A stretch of DNA of 64,000 nt from Methanocorpusculum sp. (GTDB lineage: Archaea; Halobacteriota; Methanomicrobia; Methanomicrobiales; Methanocorpusculaceae), in the NCBI GenBank assembly GCA_029986255.1, contig DALTYD010000001.1:1-64000 (forward strand), read 5' to 3'. Positions 37,156-47,082 of the stretch are shown here, one piece after another. Position numbers and translations under genes: made by a program. The notes beneath the pieces were generated by a model, which ran no database searches, was not told the DNA's origin, and was given only the letters and a program-made list of their open reading frames with translations. Within the stretch, counting starts at the first letter, position 1, and every line of letters begins with the position of its first letter.

Positions 37156-39066
37156 ATGCTGGTTGAAGACAGACTCAAAGACTTGAAAGACATTATTAAT
37201 CAGAAAGTACCTCCTGGTGTTACAGTAACGGATGTTGAATATGAAGGTCCAGAGATGGTTATCTACACAGATGATCCAAAACGATTTGCTGAGGAGCAGG
37301 ATCTCATCCGTACTCTTGCTCGTGATCTGCGTAAGAGGATCGTTGTTCGACCGAATATTCTTGGTGATACAGAGCGGGCATATGACATGATCAAGAATGT
37401 TGTTCCGGAGACTGCCGGGATTACGGATATTTTCTTTGATACTGACACTGGGGAGGTTCTGATTGAGGCTGAGAAACCTGGTGTAGTTATCGGAAAAAAT
37501 GGTTTAACACTCCGAGATATTACTATGAAGGTTGGTTGGACCCCGAAGGTAGTGCGTACTCCCCCGATACCATCGGTAACGATCAAACAGGTGCGTCAGT
37601 TTTTGCGCGAATCCCGTGATGAACGTAAGGAATTTTTACGCAAATGTGGACGTCGTATTCATCGTGATTTGCTTTATTCGGGTCGTGATATGGAGCAATG
37701 GTTGCGACTTACGACACTTGGTTGCTGTCGTCAGGTTGGTCGCGCTGCATTTTTGCTTTCAACACCCGAGAGTAAGGTTTTAATTGACTGTGGGGAGTCT
37801 CCAGGGGCAACAGGAAGTGCTTCATCTCCGTTCTTGAATGTACCTGAGATTTATCCATTTTCTTCGCTCGATGCAGTTATCTTAACCCATGCTCATCTGG
37901 ATCATTCTGCATACATTCCACTTCTGTACCGTTATGGTTATGACGGTCCTGTGTACACCACTCCTGCTACTCGGGATACTGCTGCAATGTTGCAGCTTGA
38001 TTATCTTGATGTGAGCAATAAGGAGGATAAAGTACCACCGTACTCATCAAATGAGATTCGTGAATTTGTGAAGCATACGATTGCTCTTGGTTATGGAGAT
38101 GTCACAGACATTGCTCCAGATTTGAAACTGACATTGCACAACGCGGGGCATATTCTTGGTTCAGCTATTGCGCACTTCAATGTTGGGAATGGCCTTTATA
38201 ATATTGCGTTTACTGGAGACTTCTTCTACAGCAAAAGTCGGCTGTTTAATTCGGCTATCTCGCAGTTTCCTCGCCTTGAAGCGCTTGTGATGGAGAGTAC
38301 CTATGGTGGATCTGAGGACTTTTCTCCTTCGAGAAAGGACGCAGAAAATCGTCTTTATGAGGTTATTGACATGACTCTGGAACGTGGAGGAAAAGTATTA
38401 ATTCCTGCGTTTGCAGTAGGTCGATCACAGGAATTAATGCTTGCACTTGAGGAGGGATTTCGAAACAAACGGATTCCAAAATGTAAGATATATCTTGATG
38501 GAATGATTAAAGAGGCAACTGCCCTTCACACTGCGTATCCTGAATACCTGAACAATGATCTTAGAAATCAGATTTTTCGGGATAATTATAATCCATTCCT
38601 CGCTGAATGCTTTGAGCAGGTTGATTCTCAGGATAAACGTCAACAGGTTATCTTATCGATGGATCCGTGTGTGATTATCTCAACAAGTGGTATGCTGAAT
38701 GGAGGACCAGTTATTGAGTATCTTAGCAATCTTGCTGAATCGGAAAAAAACATGTTGATATTTGTTGGGTATCAAGCGGAGGGTACCTATGGTCGCCGGA
38801 TTCAGAAAGGATGGCGGGAGATTCCTGTTGGTAAAAAAAGTAGCATTTTTATAAACATGGAGGTCCAAACTGTAGAGGGTTTCTCTGGTCATGCAGATCG
38901 TCGCCAACTGATGAACTATGTGCAATGTCTTCAACCTAAACCAGAACGAATTCTTACGGTTCATGGTGACGAGTCAAAAACGATCGATCTAGCAAGCTCA
39001 ATCTATAAAAAGTATCATATCCAGACAGTTTCTCCCCAGAACCTGGAGACTTATAGATTGATATAA
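37156..39066 (+). CDS. aCPSF1 beta-CASP ribonuclease (KH-CPSF family)
   Basis: The 636-residue protein has two N-terminal KH-type domains (about residues 1-140, VVIGKNGLTLRDITMKVGW). A metallo-beta-lactamase domain (LTHAHLDHSAYIP zinc motif) and a beta-CASP domain (VLIPAFAVGRSQELML, ending with GFSGHADRRQLM) follow. In archaea aCPSF1 is the general 3'-end processing and transcription termination nuclease. The ATG at 37156 fits the family start; an upstream TTG is rejected. It follows psmB by 28 bases, a common archaeal pairing. Confidence 0.94.
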   Translation: MLVEDRLKDLKDIINQKVPPGVTVTDVEYEGPEMVIYTDDPKRFAEEQDLIRTLARDLRKRIVVRPNILGDTERAYDMIKNVVPETAGITDIFFDTDTGEVLIEAEKPGVVIGKNGLTLRDITMKVGWTPKVVRTPPIPSVTIKQVRQFLRESRDERKEFLRKCGRRIHRDLLYSGRDMEQWLRLTTLGCCRQVGRAAFLLSTPESKVLIDCGESPGATGSASSPFLNVPEIYPFSSLDAVILTHAHLDHSAYIPLLYRYGYDGPVYTTPATRDTAAMLQLDYLDVSNKEDKVPPYSSNEIREFVKHTIALGYGDVTDIAPDLKLTLHNAGHILGSAIAHFNVGNGLYNIAFTGDFFYSKSRLFNSAISQFPRLEALVMESTYGGSEDFSPSRKDAENRLYEVIDMTLERGGKVLIPAFAVGRSQELMLALEEGFRNKRIPKCKIYLDGMIKEATALHTAYPEYLNNDLRNQIFRDNYNPFLAECFEQVDSQDKRQQVILSMDPCVIISTSGMLNGGPVIEYLSNLAESEKNMLIFVGYQAEGTYGRRIQKGWREIPVGKKSSIFINMEVQTVEGFSGHADRRQLMNYVQCLQPKPERILTVHGDESKTIDLASSIYKKYHIQTVSPQNLETYRLI

Positions 39067-39310
39067 TATTTTTAGATATATTTTTACTGTATTTCATTGA
39101 TTTATGTTGATTTTTTCACACATATGTTACATTTTATTATGCATAATCTCTAGTCTCATCCATCTGTGTTTATATTATTATAACACTATCATTTATCTTC
39201 TCTAAACCATTCGGGATAGTTATTATCACTTTCTGATTTTTTCTCTCCATTTTTATATCTCATCCACTTCTTTATTAATCCACTAACACTAACACTAATC
39301 CTCAACAAAA

Positions 39311-40768
39311 ATGCTTGTACAATTCGTTAATCGCATTTCTGCAATTCCCCCAATTCCACGTCAGAGTTTGATACAGCTTTGCGTAACTCTTGCAGTTACA
39401 ATATTTGGATTCATCTCCACTATGCTCTTTTCTCATCTTCTCGGTAAACATCTTATGGGTGTTTATTATGTCTTTCTTTCATACTATGGTGTTTTTAATA
39501 TAATTGGTGACGCTGGGTTTGGTAGTGCGGCAGTCAAGCGCATTTCTGAGGGAAAGGATCAGAATGCATATATCACGGCATATGCAACACTACGTTTTCT
39601 CTTAGTTATTCTCTCTTCGCTTCTTCTCTTTGTGATTAGTCCCTATCTCATCGATCTCAAAGAGTACGATCTAGTCCCTTGGATAATCATTGCACTCACT
39701 GCTGCCTTCTTTGGTGGTACTATCTCTATGAGTATCTATGGCCTTGGTCATGTAGGTATTAGGACTCTTGCAATTGGTGTTAGTGAATTTGTTCGTATTT
39801 TCATTCAGATCGTGTTTGTTTTTCTTGGCTATTCCGTTTTCGGACTGTTCGGTGGATTTATTATTGCACTTATCCTATCTGGTCTATTTTGCCTCAAATA
39901 CTTCACCTTCCATCCAACATGGTTCACGATTTACCACCTTAAAAGGATCCTTTCATACTCGCTCTGGAATTTTTTCATTGGTAGTGGTTCGCTTATCTTC
40001 TCGTATATCGCCGTCATTTTTCTTGACTTCTTCATGGAAAATGGGGATGTTGGTGTTTTCTGCGTTGCCATGCAGCTTACCAGTGTTGGAACGTTTACCA
40101 CTGTTGCACTTGCTGGAACTCTCACTCCAAAGTTTAGCAACTGGAGTTTCAAAGGTGATCTCAGTCTGATTCCAAGTATTCTGGCACGAAGCATCACATA
40201 TGGCCTTTTGTTCGCAGTTCCTGTAGCGGTAGGTGGTATTCTCCTCTCAGAACGTTTGCTCTACTTTTTCTATGGTGAAGATCTCGTTGTAGGTGGATCT
40301 GTCTGTGCTATTCTTCTTTTATTACCGATTGTGAATGTTTTCATGATGCTCTTTGGCATAACTCTTAGTGCTATCGATCATGCTCGTCAGTCTTTCTATG
40401 CCAGTTGCTCTTCTGCGATCCTTAACATTGTTCTTAATATTTTTTTAATTCCTACCATTGGTCTTGAAGGAGCTGCACTTGCTTCTCTTGCCAGCCTTAC
40501 ACTCAATGTTGTTCTCCTTCGTTACTATCTCAAGAGTTATCTTGATATTCGCTGTGATCTTCGTGCAGTATTCCATATCGTTTTTAGCTCTCTCTTTATG
40601 GCCGTGTTCATTTGTGTGTATCGGAACTATATTCCACTTACGAACATCTTTCAGGTCCTTGTCGCAGTTTTAATGGGAGCTATTCTCTATTTTATTGCTT
40701 TGTTCAGACTTGATAGGGGAATTCATGACGAAATTGTTCATTTTGTAAAACAGTTACTATCTCTCTAA
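39311..40768 (+). CDS. Oligosaccharide flippase family protein
   Basis: The 485-residue polytopic membrane protein has about 12-14 helices. It belongs to the MOP superfamily of lipid-linked polysaccharide flippases. The N-terminal helix pair around FISTMLFSHLLGKHLMGVYY and the C-terminal half with FYASCSSAILNIVLNIFLIP and GLEGAALASLASLTLN are typical. It would move lipid-linked sugars for envelope glycosylation. The AglJ-like glycosyltransferase is 20 kb away, so no local cluster is seen. Confidence 0.82.
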   Translation: MLVQFVNRISAIPPIPRQSLIQLCVTLAVTIFGFISTMLFSHLLGKHLMGVYYVFLSYYGVFNIIGDAGFGSAAVKRISEGKDQNAYITAYATLRFLLVILSSLLLFVISPYLIDLKEYDLVPWIIIALTAAFFGGTISMSIYGLGHVGIRTLAIGVSEFVRIFIQIVFVFLGYSVFGLFGGFIIALILSGLFCLKYFTFHPTWFTIYHLKRILSYSLWNFFIGSGSLIFSYIAVIFLDFFMENGDVGVFCVAMQLTSVGTFTTVALAGTLTPKFSNWSFKGDLSLIPSILARSITYGLLFAVPVAVGGILLSERLLYFFYGEDLVVGGSVCAILLLLPIVNVFMMLFGITLSAIDHARQSFYASCSSAILNIVLNIFLIPTIGLEGAALASLASLTLNVVLLRYYLKSYLDIRCDLRAVFHIVFSSLFMAVFICVYRNYIPLTNIFQVLVAVLMGAILYFIALFRLDRGIHDEIVHFVKQLLSL

Positions 40769-41536
40769 CAATGCTCATTATCTCATTATCTTCTTTCATT
40801 ATGTGATCTTTCTCTGGAATTTTCAAATTTTATCCCAATCAAGAGATTTTTATTGGGTGATCTTGAGATTTTTGCAGAGGAAATATCTAAAACACAATAT
40901 AATGCTTTAATAATAATAAGACATCTTTTTGCTAAAGTTATCCAGTTTTTGATAAAAAAATATAGGATAGATCCATTGATTATTTCCTCATATTTCCAAG
41001 AACATCAAGATAATTTCTTTGATTTTAGTGAGTGTTTTGTAGTTTTTATAGTGAAGGAATGAACTGGATGTTGGTTCTAGAACTTTTTGTGTAATGCATT
41101 TTCAACATATCTCATTGTTTTTCAACCAATATCATTGCTTTATATTATTTTCTATTGAATACGATTCTCTGGATCTTTCTATGATATTTGGTAATTGAAG
41201 TTTTTATGATAGATATCTCAAATATTATCCAAAATTTTTAAGAAAATGATACCTCTCCTGGATTATAAAAACAACTTTCATATGAAAAAAAACAATTTTT
41301 AGATCTCAATGCAACAGGGTGTCTCCCTTTTCCCCTCTCCTCTTTGGGATGTCCTCGTTGAAGAAATTAGGAGAGATCTTGTTGGGAGAGATAGAAAGGA
41401 TAAGATATAGCAAATCATGCCATCCATGTAACAATATCTATTCTCTTTTTTAATAGATTTTAGATATATACTTCATGTTTTAGGTTCTGTTTATGCTTTT
41501 TAATTTAGATTACCCTCCCTTATTAATGTCAATAAT
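40769..41536. other. Spacer with possible small frames
   Basis: The frame of the flippase stays open after its stop for about 97 codons. The best part, TTG at 40853 to 41062, reads AEEISKTQYNALIIIRHLFA and ISSYFQEHQDNFFDFSECFV, but it has no ATG in frame. A 33-codon ATG frame at 41309-41410 (SPLWDVLVEEIRRDLVGRDR) is also present. Both could be remnants or chance frames. Confidence 0.3.
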
Positions 41537-41773
41537 TTATATCTGTTCTCTTTGTAGCAGTTTTTTGTGCAATTTTAACACTCGTTTCCGTGTTGCTTCT
41601 GTTAGTTCGGGTTCTAAGTGAAAAGAAAGAGAAAGGATATCTCCCACTGAAACTCCCTCTGGTAGATGTGCAAGTGGAATAATTGCAAGGGGTCGTTCCT
41701 CTTCTGGCATTCGAAGGAGAATTGATGCTTTTTCACCTTCTATTGAATCAACTGTCACAAGTAATTTTTTCAT
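41537..41773 (-). CDS. DUF3006 domain-containing protein
   Basis: The 78-residue protein starts MKKLLVTVDSIEGEKASILL and contains IPLAHLPEGVSVGDILSLSF, the DUF3006 pattern. Its ATG overlaps the stop of the upstream metallo-beta-lactamase gene (TAATG). DUF3006 genes frequently follow ComEC-like hydrolases, as here. The function is unknown. Confidence 0.85.
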   Translation of the reverse strand: MKKLLVTVDSIEGEKASILLRMPEEERPLAIIPLAHLPEGVSVGDILSLSFHLEPELTEATRKRVLKLHKKLLQREQI

Positions 41774-42786
41774 TATATCCCCAAGAATGTATTTGGAATA
41801 ATATTTTTGTACCAATGAGGCGTGTGCGTCAGCACTGAATAGTTCTCTCCGTCAGTTGCTACGACTATATCTCCATCTATGTCTGTCCGATAGATGTATT
41901 TTGTCATTTTTTCAAAACGCTCCAATGATTCTATGTGTGGATGATTGTACTCATTGTCCTTTCCGACGCTGATTACAATCACTTCTGGATGTACAGCATT
42001 CAGGAACGCCTTCGTAGAAGATGATGAACTTCCATGATGACCTGCTTTTAGAATTTCGGCTTTTAGATCCATACCTGAGGCAAGCATTCTTTCTTCAGCT
42101 CTTCTTCCTGCGTCTCCTGTTAAGAGATATGACACGTTTTTGTAGGTCACTTTCATTACCACAGAGTTTTCATTGATGTCCGGTTTTGACTCCACTTTGA
42201 CAAGATCCTGTTGTGGAGAAAGAATATTCAGTCTTACGTCTCTCCATGGTGATTGAATTTTATTTTCTGTGGAAACCATACGGTATGGTATATTTTTTTC
42301 GAGAATGTACTGCATCAATTTTTCATAGGTTGCGGTCGTGTGAGTAATGCCATTGTCGTAGACAATTTTGACGTCGTATTGTTTTAGTACATCAAGCGCG
42401 TTTCCGATGTGATCATAATCCTGATGTGTTAATAGTAGAAATTCAAGTCGTTTTACTCCGAGAGAATTAAGGTATGAAAATAATCTCTCTCTAGCCTCGC
42501 GTTCTGGAGGGTTCATAGTCTCTCCAGCATCAATCAAAGCATATGTGTTGTCTTTGGCGAGAAGGATTGCATCCGCCTGTCCGACATTGATCACATGCAT
42601 CGTAAACATGTGTTCATCCGCGTTCTGTGATGTAAATTTTGGAGTGAGTTCTGAAACACCGCTACTAAATACTAGAAGACATGCTGCTGCAACAATTATT
42701 GCTAAATATCTCATTTTGTGCTTTTGCATTTTCTTTGATTTTTGCTTGTGTGGTCTTCTTGTGTGTCCTGATTTCTTTACAGTCAT
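41773..42786 (-). CDS. ComEC/Rec2-like extracellular metallo-beta-lactamase protein
   Basis: The 337-residue protein has a basic N-terminus and one signal or anchor helix (YLAIIVAAACLLVFSSGVS). An MBL domain outside the membrane then matches the C-terminal domain of ComEC: MHVINVGQADAILLA, the zinc motif LLLTHQDYDHIGNA, VSYLLTGDAGRRAE and LKAGHHGSSSSST. It lacks the ComEC channel, so DNA uptake is unlikely. A secreted or anchored phosphodiesterase or nuclease is plausible (inference). An ATG 19 codons downstream is an alternative start. Confidence 0.88.
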   Translation of the reverse strand: MTVKKSGHTRRPHKQKSKKMQKHKMRYLAIIVAAACLLVFSSGVSELTPKFTSQNADEHMFTMHVINVGQADAILLAKDNTYALIDAGETMNPPEREARERLFSYLNSLGVKRLEFLLLTHQDYDHIGNALDVLKQYDVKIVYDNGITHTTATYEKLMQYILEKNIPYRMVSTENKIQSPWRDVRLNILSPQQDLVKVESKPDINENSVVMKVTYKNVSYLLTGDAGRRAEERMLASGMDLKAEILKAGHHGSSSSSTKAFLNAVHPEVIVISVGKDNEYNHPHIESLERFEKMTKYIYRTDIDGDIVVATDGENYSVLTHTPHWYKNIIPNTFLGI

Positions 42787-43257
42787 GGTAGTGTTATGGT
42801 ATTTCTCTTTTTGAACTGATAATCATTGATTATCTTTCTTTCTGTGCAACAACTCTTATGACTATTATCTCTATTCGATTTGTTTTTATCGCGCTTGTTA
42901 AGTCATCTTTGGATATGGATCTAATCTCATACCAATGATATTTTCATAGTTTATATATGTGTTATTTTTTGTTTTTCTCTAAATAATTACTGTTTCATTG
43001 GAAAGATAATCATAGGAGAATAACATTCTAACGTTTCAACACCAAATAAGTACTAGTATGGTTTCTCCTATTTCTGTCCATCGTAGCGGAGAATGTTCTT
43101 TCAATGCAATTGTATCTGCGACTGAACAATGTGCTGTTATTTGTTGGGTGTTAGATCTGATCTTGATTAGTTTATTGTTCTTCATGAGATGTTCATGGTT
43201 GGCTGTATCGACACGTTGTCACCCGTCTGACAGAAGATCCAAAGATCGTGATTAAAT
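42787..43257. other. Spacer before the membrane-anchored unknown
   Basis: A 65-codon frame at 43058-43255 has no recognisable features and ends just before the next ATG. I do not support it as a gene. Confidence 0.35.
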
Positions 43258-43944
43258 ATGCTTTCTACCTATCATGATTTTTATTTTTTCCACCATACAT
43301 CTCCCCGTGTTGTAATCGCGGTATTGCTGATTGGTATACTGCTAATCGTTCCTGTATCAGCGAACACCGCGGTGTATTACATTGCGGAGAATGGAACATC
43401 ATTTTCTGCCGAGGTCACTCTTATAAATCAAAGTCGTTATCTTTTGTTTTCTTCAGGTTTCCTTGGTGAAGGAGCTGAATTAAAAGTAAATAACCTTACG
43501 CTTATTGCTGAAAATGGGACAGTTGTGCCTGTTCATAAGAAGAGCTCCACAGAGCTTGTATTTCCCGAAGGAAACTATACGCTTGTTTATGAGGCACCCA
43601 TTGTTGGATATTTTGTGAATGCGCAGTATCTTTCTTCGTTTAATACTATTGTGTTTCTTCCATCATGCTTTCTCACAAACAATATATTCCTTGGCTCTGT
43701 TAGTAATGGTGGAAAAATATATTGGGTTGTTGAAGATATACAACGAATAAAAAAACAGAATAATGTTTTTACGGATATAGAATATGGGACCATTGTTGTA
43801 TGGAATGATAAACGCGAGATACAAATGCGATTTTATCCAATGATCTATGAAAAGTATTTTGGTCTCAGTATGTGTCTGTGGTTTTTCATATTCTGTGTTG
43901 TAGGATATTATTACTTTCGACAAAAATGGAAAACAAAGAAGTGA
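43258..43944 (+). CDS. Membrane-anchored extracellular protein of unknown function
   Basis: The 228-residue product has a signal segment (VVIAVLLIGILLIVPVSA). An extracellular beta-rich domain follows, with ELKVNNLTLIAENGTVVPVH and EGNYTLVYEAPIVGYF. A C-terminal transmembrane helix (MCLWFFIFCVVGYYYF) and a short basic tail complete it. It may belong to the archaeal DUF5803-like group, but I am not certain. Several N-x-S/T sites suggest it could be glycosylated outside the cell. Confidence 0.7.
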   Translation: MLSTYHDFYFFHHTSPRVVIAVLLIGILLIVPVSANTAVYYIAENGTSFSAEVTLINQSRYLLFSSGFLGEGAELKVNNLTLIAENGTVVPVHKKSSTELVFPEGNYTLVYEAPIVGYFVNAQYLSSFNTIVFLPSCFLTNNIFLGSVSNGGKIYWVVEDIQRIKKQNNVFTDIEYGTIVVWNDKREIQMRFYPMIYEKYFGLSMCLWFFIFCVVGYYYFRQKWKTKK

Positions 43945-44051
43945 TTTTAATCTATTTTCAAATAGGATCCCACTGATGTTAATAAATGTTACAGTGCCTT
44001 TTTTGGGTATATTTGAGTGGAAATGCTCGAATGATTGAAAAAAAGGGGAAT

Positions 44052-44942
44052 TTATTCTATGTCAATTCCATATTTTGTGGCATTGTCATCAGCAATTTCT
44101 TGGATTTTTGTGATTTCTGCATCGTTTCTGGTAGGTTTAAAGAGGTGGCGGAATCGTTTTTGAGATTTGAGATACTCATCAACTGGAACTCGCTTAATTT
44201 TTTTGACAGACGTTAATTTCCCATCAATTATTTCATAGCATGGCCATAGACCACATTCAACAGCCATTCTCCCAATTTTCATCGTTTTTGCCCCGTCGAA
44301 TCCCCATCCTGTACAACAGGGTATGTGTACTTGAATGTAGCATGGGCCAGGTGTGTTCATGGCTTTTTCCACCTTTTTCATAAGATCCATTGGATATGCC
44401 ATTGTGGTAGTTGCTACATATGGAGATCCATGGGCAACGAGGATCTGTGGTAGATCCTTTTTTGGCCGATTATTACCTGTTGAGCAAGTTCCTGATGGTG
44501 ATGTGGTGGTGTCTGCATCATATGGAGTGGCACCAGAACGCTGAATTCCGGTATTCATGTAGGCTTCGTTGTCGTAACAGACATAAGTAAAATCATGACC
44601 ACGTTCAAAAGCTCCCGAGAGGCATAGCATACCAATATCGACAGTTGCTCCATCCCCTCCAATAATGAGAACCTTTTCCTTATCAAGTCGTCCTTGTTTT
44701 TTAAGTGCCGCTTCAATGCCTGACGCAACTGCTGATGCATTTTCAAACAGTGAGTGGATCCAAGGAGTTTTCCATGAGGTCTCTGGATATGGTGTTGAGA
44801 AAACTTCAAGACATCCTGTTGGACTTACAACAATGGTGTTTTTCCCTGCTCCTTTTAGGATCATTCTAACTGCTGATGCTGCTCCACAGCCACCGCAGGC
44901 ACGGTGTCCGCACTCTAAGTTTTCAATTGTACGATCTACCAT
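44052..44942 (-). CDS. porB: Pyruvate:ferredoxin oxidoreductase subunit beta
   Basis: The 296-residue TPP-binding subunit contains CGHRACGGCGAASAVRMIL and the TPP/Mg motif IGGDGATVDIGMLCLSGAFE. FTYVCYDNEAYMNTGIQRSG is typical of pyruvate-specific enzymes. Cysteines for one [4Fe-4S] cluster are visible. In methanogens this complex makes pyruvate from acetyl-CoA and CO2. It is last in the porCDAB operon. Confidence 0.95.
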   Translation of the reverse strand: MVDRTIENLECGHRACGGCGAASAVRMILKGAGKNTIVVSPTGCLEVFSTPYPETSWKTPWIHSLFENASAVASGIEAALKKQGRLDKEKVLIIGGDGATVDIGMLCLSGAFERGHDFTYVCYDNEAYMNTGIQRSGATPYDADTTTSPSGTCSTGNNRPKKDLPQILVAHGSPYVATTTMAYPMDLMKKVEKAMNTPGPCYIQVHIPCCTGWGFDGAKTMKIGRMAVECGLWPCYEIIDGKLTSVKKIKRVPVDEYLKSQKRFRHLFKPTRNDAEITKIQEIADDNATKYGIDIE

Positions 44943-46100
44943 TTATAACAACTCCTCGTGCAGTCCGTAGAACATATCTCCGGATCCTTTTTCGGCAAGC
45001 TCTACAATCTTTTTGATATCTGTTTTACGCACATCACGTCCGCCAAGACCTATGATATAATCATAGATTGGAATACCCGAATCGTAACATGCTTCCTTGA
45101 CTTCAATGGCGACTGCACCTTTTGCGCCGAGACTAATATTCTTGTCTAGCACTGCAATCGTGTTGACATGGGCGAGTGCTTTTGCAATCTTTTCTGATGG
45201 GAATGGACGGAAACAACGGATTTTTAAGAGACCAACTTTCTTTCCTTCTGCCCGCATCTCGTCAATTGCATCTTTGATAGTACCACAGATAGATCCCATG
45301 GCAATGATTGCTATATCTGCATCTTCGAGTTTGTATTCCTCGACAAGTCCCGAGTAATCTCGACCAAACATATCATCAAATACTTTTCCATACTTGTCTA
45401 GAGCATCCGCTGCACGATGGAGGGCTTGATCGTGTTCGTACCGGAACTCCAAATAATACTCAGGTGTTGCGTACATACCAAATGAGATTGGATCTTTTAT
45501 GTCTAGTTTTTGGTACGGGGTGAACGGGCCGAGGAAGTTATCAACTTCTTCTTGAGATGGAATATCTACTGGTTCAAACACATGTGAGAGAATGAATCCA
45601 TCAAAGCAGACGAATGCTGGAAGTAGGATATTGTGATCTTCGCAGATTTTGTAGGCGAGGACATGAAGATCAACTGCCTCCTGATTGTCTTCAGCATAGA
45701 ATTGTAACCATCCTGAATCTCGCATCATGATAGAATCTTGCTGATCATTCCAGATAGATAATGGAGCGGATATTGCACGGTTTGTAATACCCATTACAAT
45801 TGGAAGTCTCATCCCAGCGGAGTTGAATACGACTTCCGCCATCAGGGCAAGACCTTGTGATGTTGTTGCAGAGTAGACTCGACTTCCCGCAGCTGCTGCC
45901 CCGATACAGCAGGATAGTGCAGAAAATTCCGACTCTACGCAGATGTATTCCGCATCTAGTCGCCCGTCTGCAATAATAGATGCAAGGCCTTCTACAATGT
46001 GTGTCTGTGGAGTAATAGGATATGCGGATATCACCTGCGGACGGCAGAGCCTAACTGTCTCTGCCACAGCGATGGATCCTTCCATAATCTGAAGTGTCAT
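44943..46100 (-). CDS. porA: Pyruvate:ferredoxin oxidoreductase subunit alpha
   Basis: The 385-residue subunit begins with IMEGSIAVAETVRLCRPQVI and AYPITPQTHIVEGLA, the YPITPxT motif that places pyruvate near TPP. VYSATTSQGLALMAEVVFNS and a C-terminal transketolase-like domain (DKNISLGAKGAVAIEVKEAC) follow. It directly abuts porD and porB. Confidence 0.95.
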   Translation of the reverse strand: MTLQIMEGSIAVAETVRLCRPQVISAYPITPQTHIVEGLASIIADGRLDAEYICVESEFSALSCCIGAAAAGSRVYSATTSQGLALMAEVVFNSAGMRLPIVMGITNRAISAPLSIWNDQQDSIMMRDSGWLQFYAEDNQEAVDLHVLAYKICEDHNILLPAFVCFDGFILSHVFEPVDIPSQEEVDNFLGPFTPYQKLDIKDPISFGMYATPEYYLEFRYEHDQALHRAADALDKYGKVFDDMFGRDYSGLVEEYKLEDADIAIIAMGSICGTIKDAIDEMRAEGKKVGLLKIRCFRPFPSEKIAKALAHVNTIAVLDKNISLGAKGAVAIEVKEACYDSGIPIYDYIIGLGGRDVRKTDIKKIVELAEKGSGDMFYGLHEELL

Positions 46101-46367
46101 TTATTTTTCCTCCTTGTTCATGGTGATTGCTTTGGCTTTGTCGGGGCACTCCTCTGCGCACATGCCACATCCTTTGCAGAAATCTAAATCGATTTCAAAG
46201 TTCTTGTCAGATGTCTGGTTGATGCAGCCTTCCGGGCAAATAAGCTGACATGTACCACATTTCGTACATTTTTCCTTGTCAAGAAGCGGGTAAAATACTC
46301 GCCAGGATCCTGTTTTGTTGTTTCTGGATTGGCCAGGTCGTGCTGTACATCCTATTCCGAGTGTCAT
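46101..46367 (-). CDS. porD: Pyruvate:ferredoxin oxidoreductase subunit delta (2[4Fe-4S] ferredoxin)
   Basis: The 88-residue protein has two CxxCxxCxxxC clusters: CTKCGTCQLICPEGC and CKGCGMCAEECPDKA. These carry electrons from the TPP site to external ferredoxin. It overlaps the last base of porC and abuts porA. Confidence 0.95.
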   Translation of the reverse strand: MTLGIGCTARPGQSRNNKTGSWRVFYPLLDKEKCTKCGTCQLICPEGCINQTSDKNFEIDLDFCKGCGMCAEECPDKAKAITMNKEEK

Positions 46368-46924
46368 TAGACATCACCTTCCAAAACCATATTATATGCA
46401 CGCTTTGCTGCGGCGAAGTTACTCTCCGCTGGTTTTCCTGGGAATCGTTTTTCAATTGCGTTTTTCAGAGCATCCAATGTAATTTCAGAGGTTGCTGCGG
46501 AAAATGCCCCCATCAGCGTCGTATTGGTGATAGGGAGTCCAATTTCTTCCAGTGCAATTTCTGTTGCATCAATGGCGATAAGTTTGACATCTGCTGGAAG
46601 GTTGTACTCTCCTCTCTTTTCAGTGTTGATAATAGCAATTCCACCGTCAGACATTCCAGCGAATACGTCAACGTCGCGAATGAGAGTGCTATCCTGCACA
46701 ATAATGTAATCAGGCTCGTAAACCTGGCTTCTTAGTCGGATTTTCTCATTGCTGAACCGCACAAATGCCTGAACAGGTGCTCCACGGCGTTCAACCCCGA
46801 ATGCAGGAAACGCCTGGGCGTACATACCACCCTCAAAGGCTGCGGTTGCACTAAGTTCCGCAGCCGTGACGGATCCCTGTCCGCCTCTCCCATGGATGCG
46901 TAGTTCTTTCATGTGAATAACCAT
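46367..46924 (-). CDS. porC: Pyruvate:ferredoxin oxidoreductase subunit gamma
   Basis: The 185-residue subunit starts with RIHGRGGQGSVTAAELSATA and has FPAFGVERRGAPVQAFVR, both diagnostic. The ATG at 46924 gives MVIHMKEL; the ATG four codons later (46912) is the more usual family start. It is first in the por operon, which is preceded by a 158-base spacer from marker protein 12. Confidence 0.94.
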   Translation of the reverse strand: MVIHMKELRIHGRGGQGSVTAAELSATAAFEGGMYAQAFPAFGVERRGAPVQAFVRFSNEKIRLRSQVYEPDYIIVQDSTLIRDVDVFAGMSDGGIAIINTEKRGEYNLPADVKLIAIDATEIALEEIGLPITNTTLMGAFSAATSEITLDALKNAIEKRFPGKPAESNFAAAKRAYNMVLEGDV

Positions 46925-47082
46925 TATATTTTATCACGATTAATCAATATAAATGTAGTGTTTTTTTAGATAACGTTAATTTTTCACTTATTTTCAGAAA
47001 ATTCGTTCCAATATCTTGAATCTTGGAATTGATTTTTTTATTTTGGCAATTTTTCTTTTTATTGATTGCCCCATTCGGTGAT

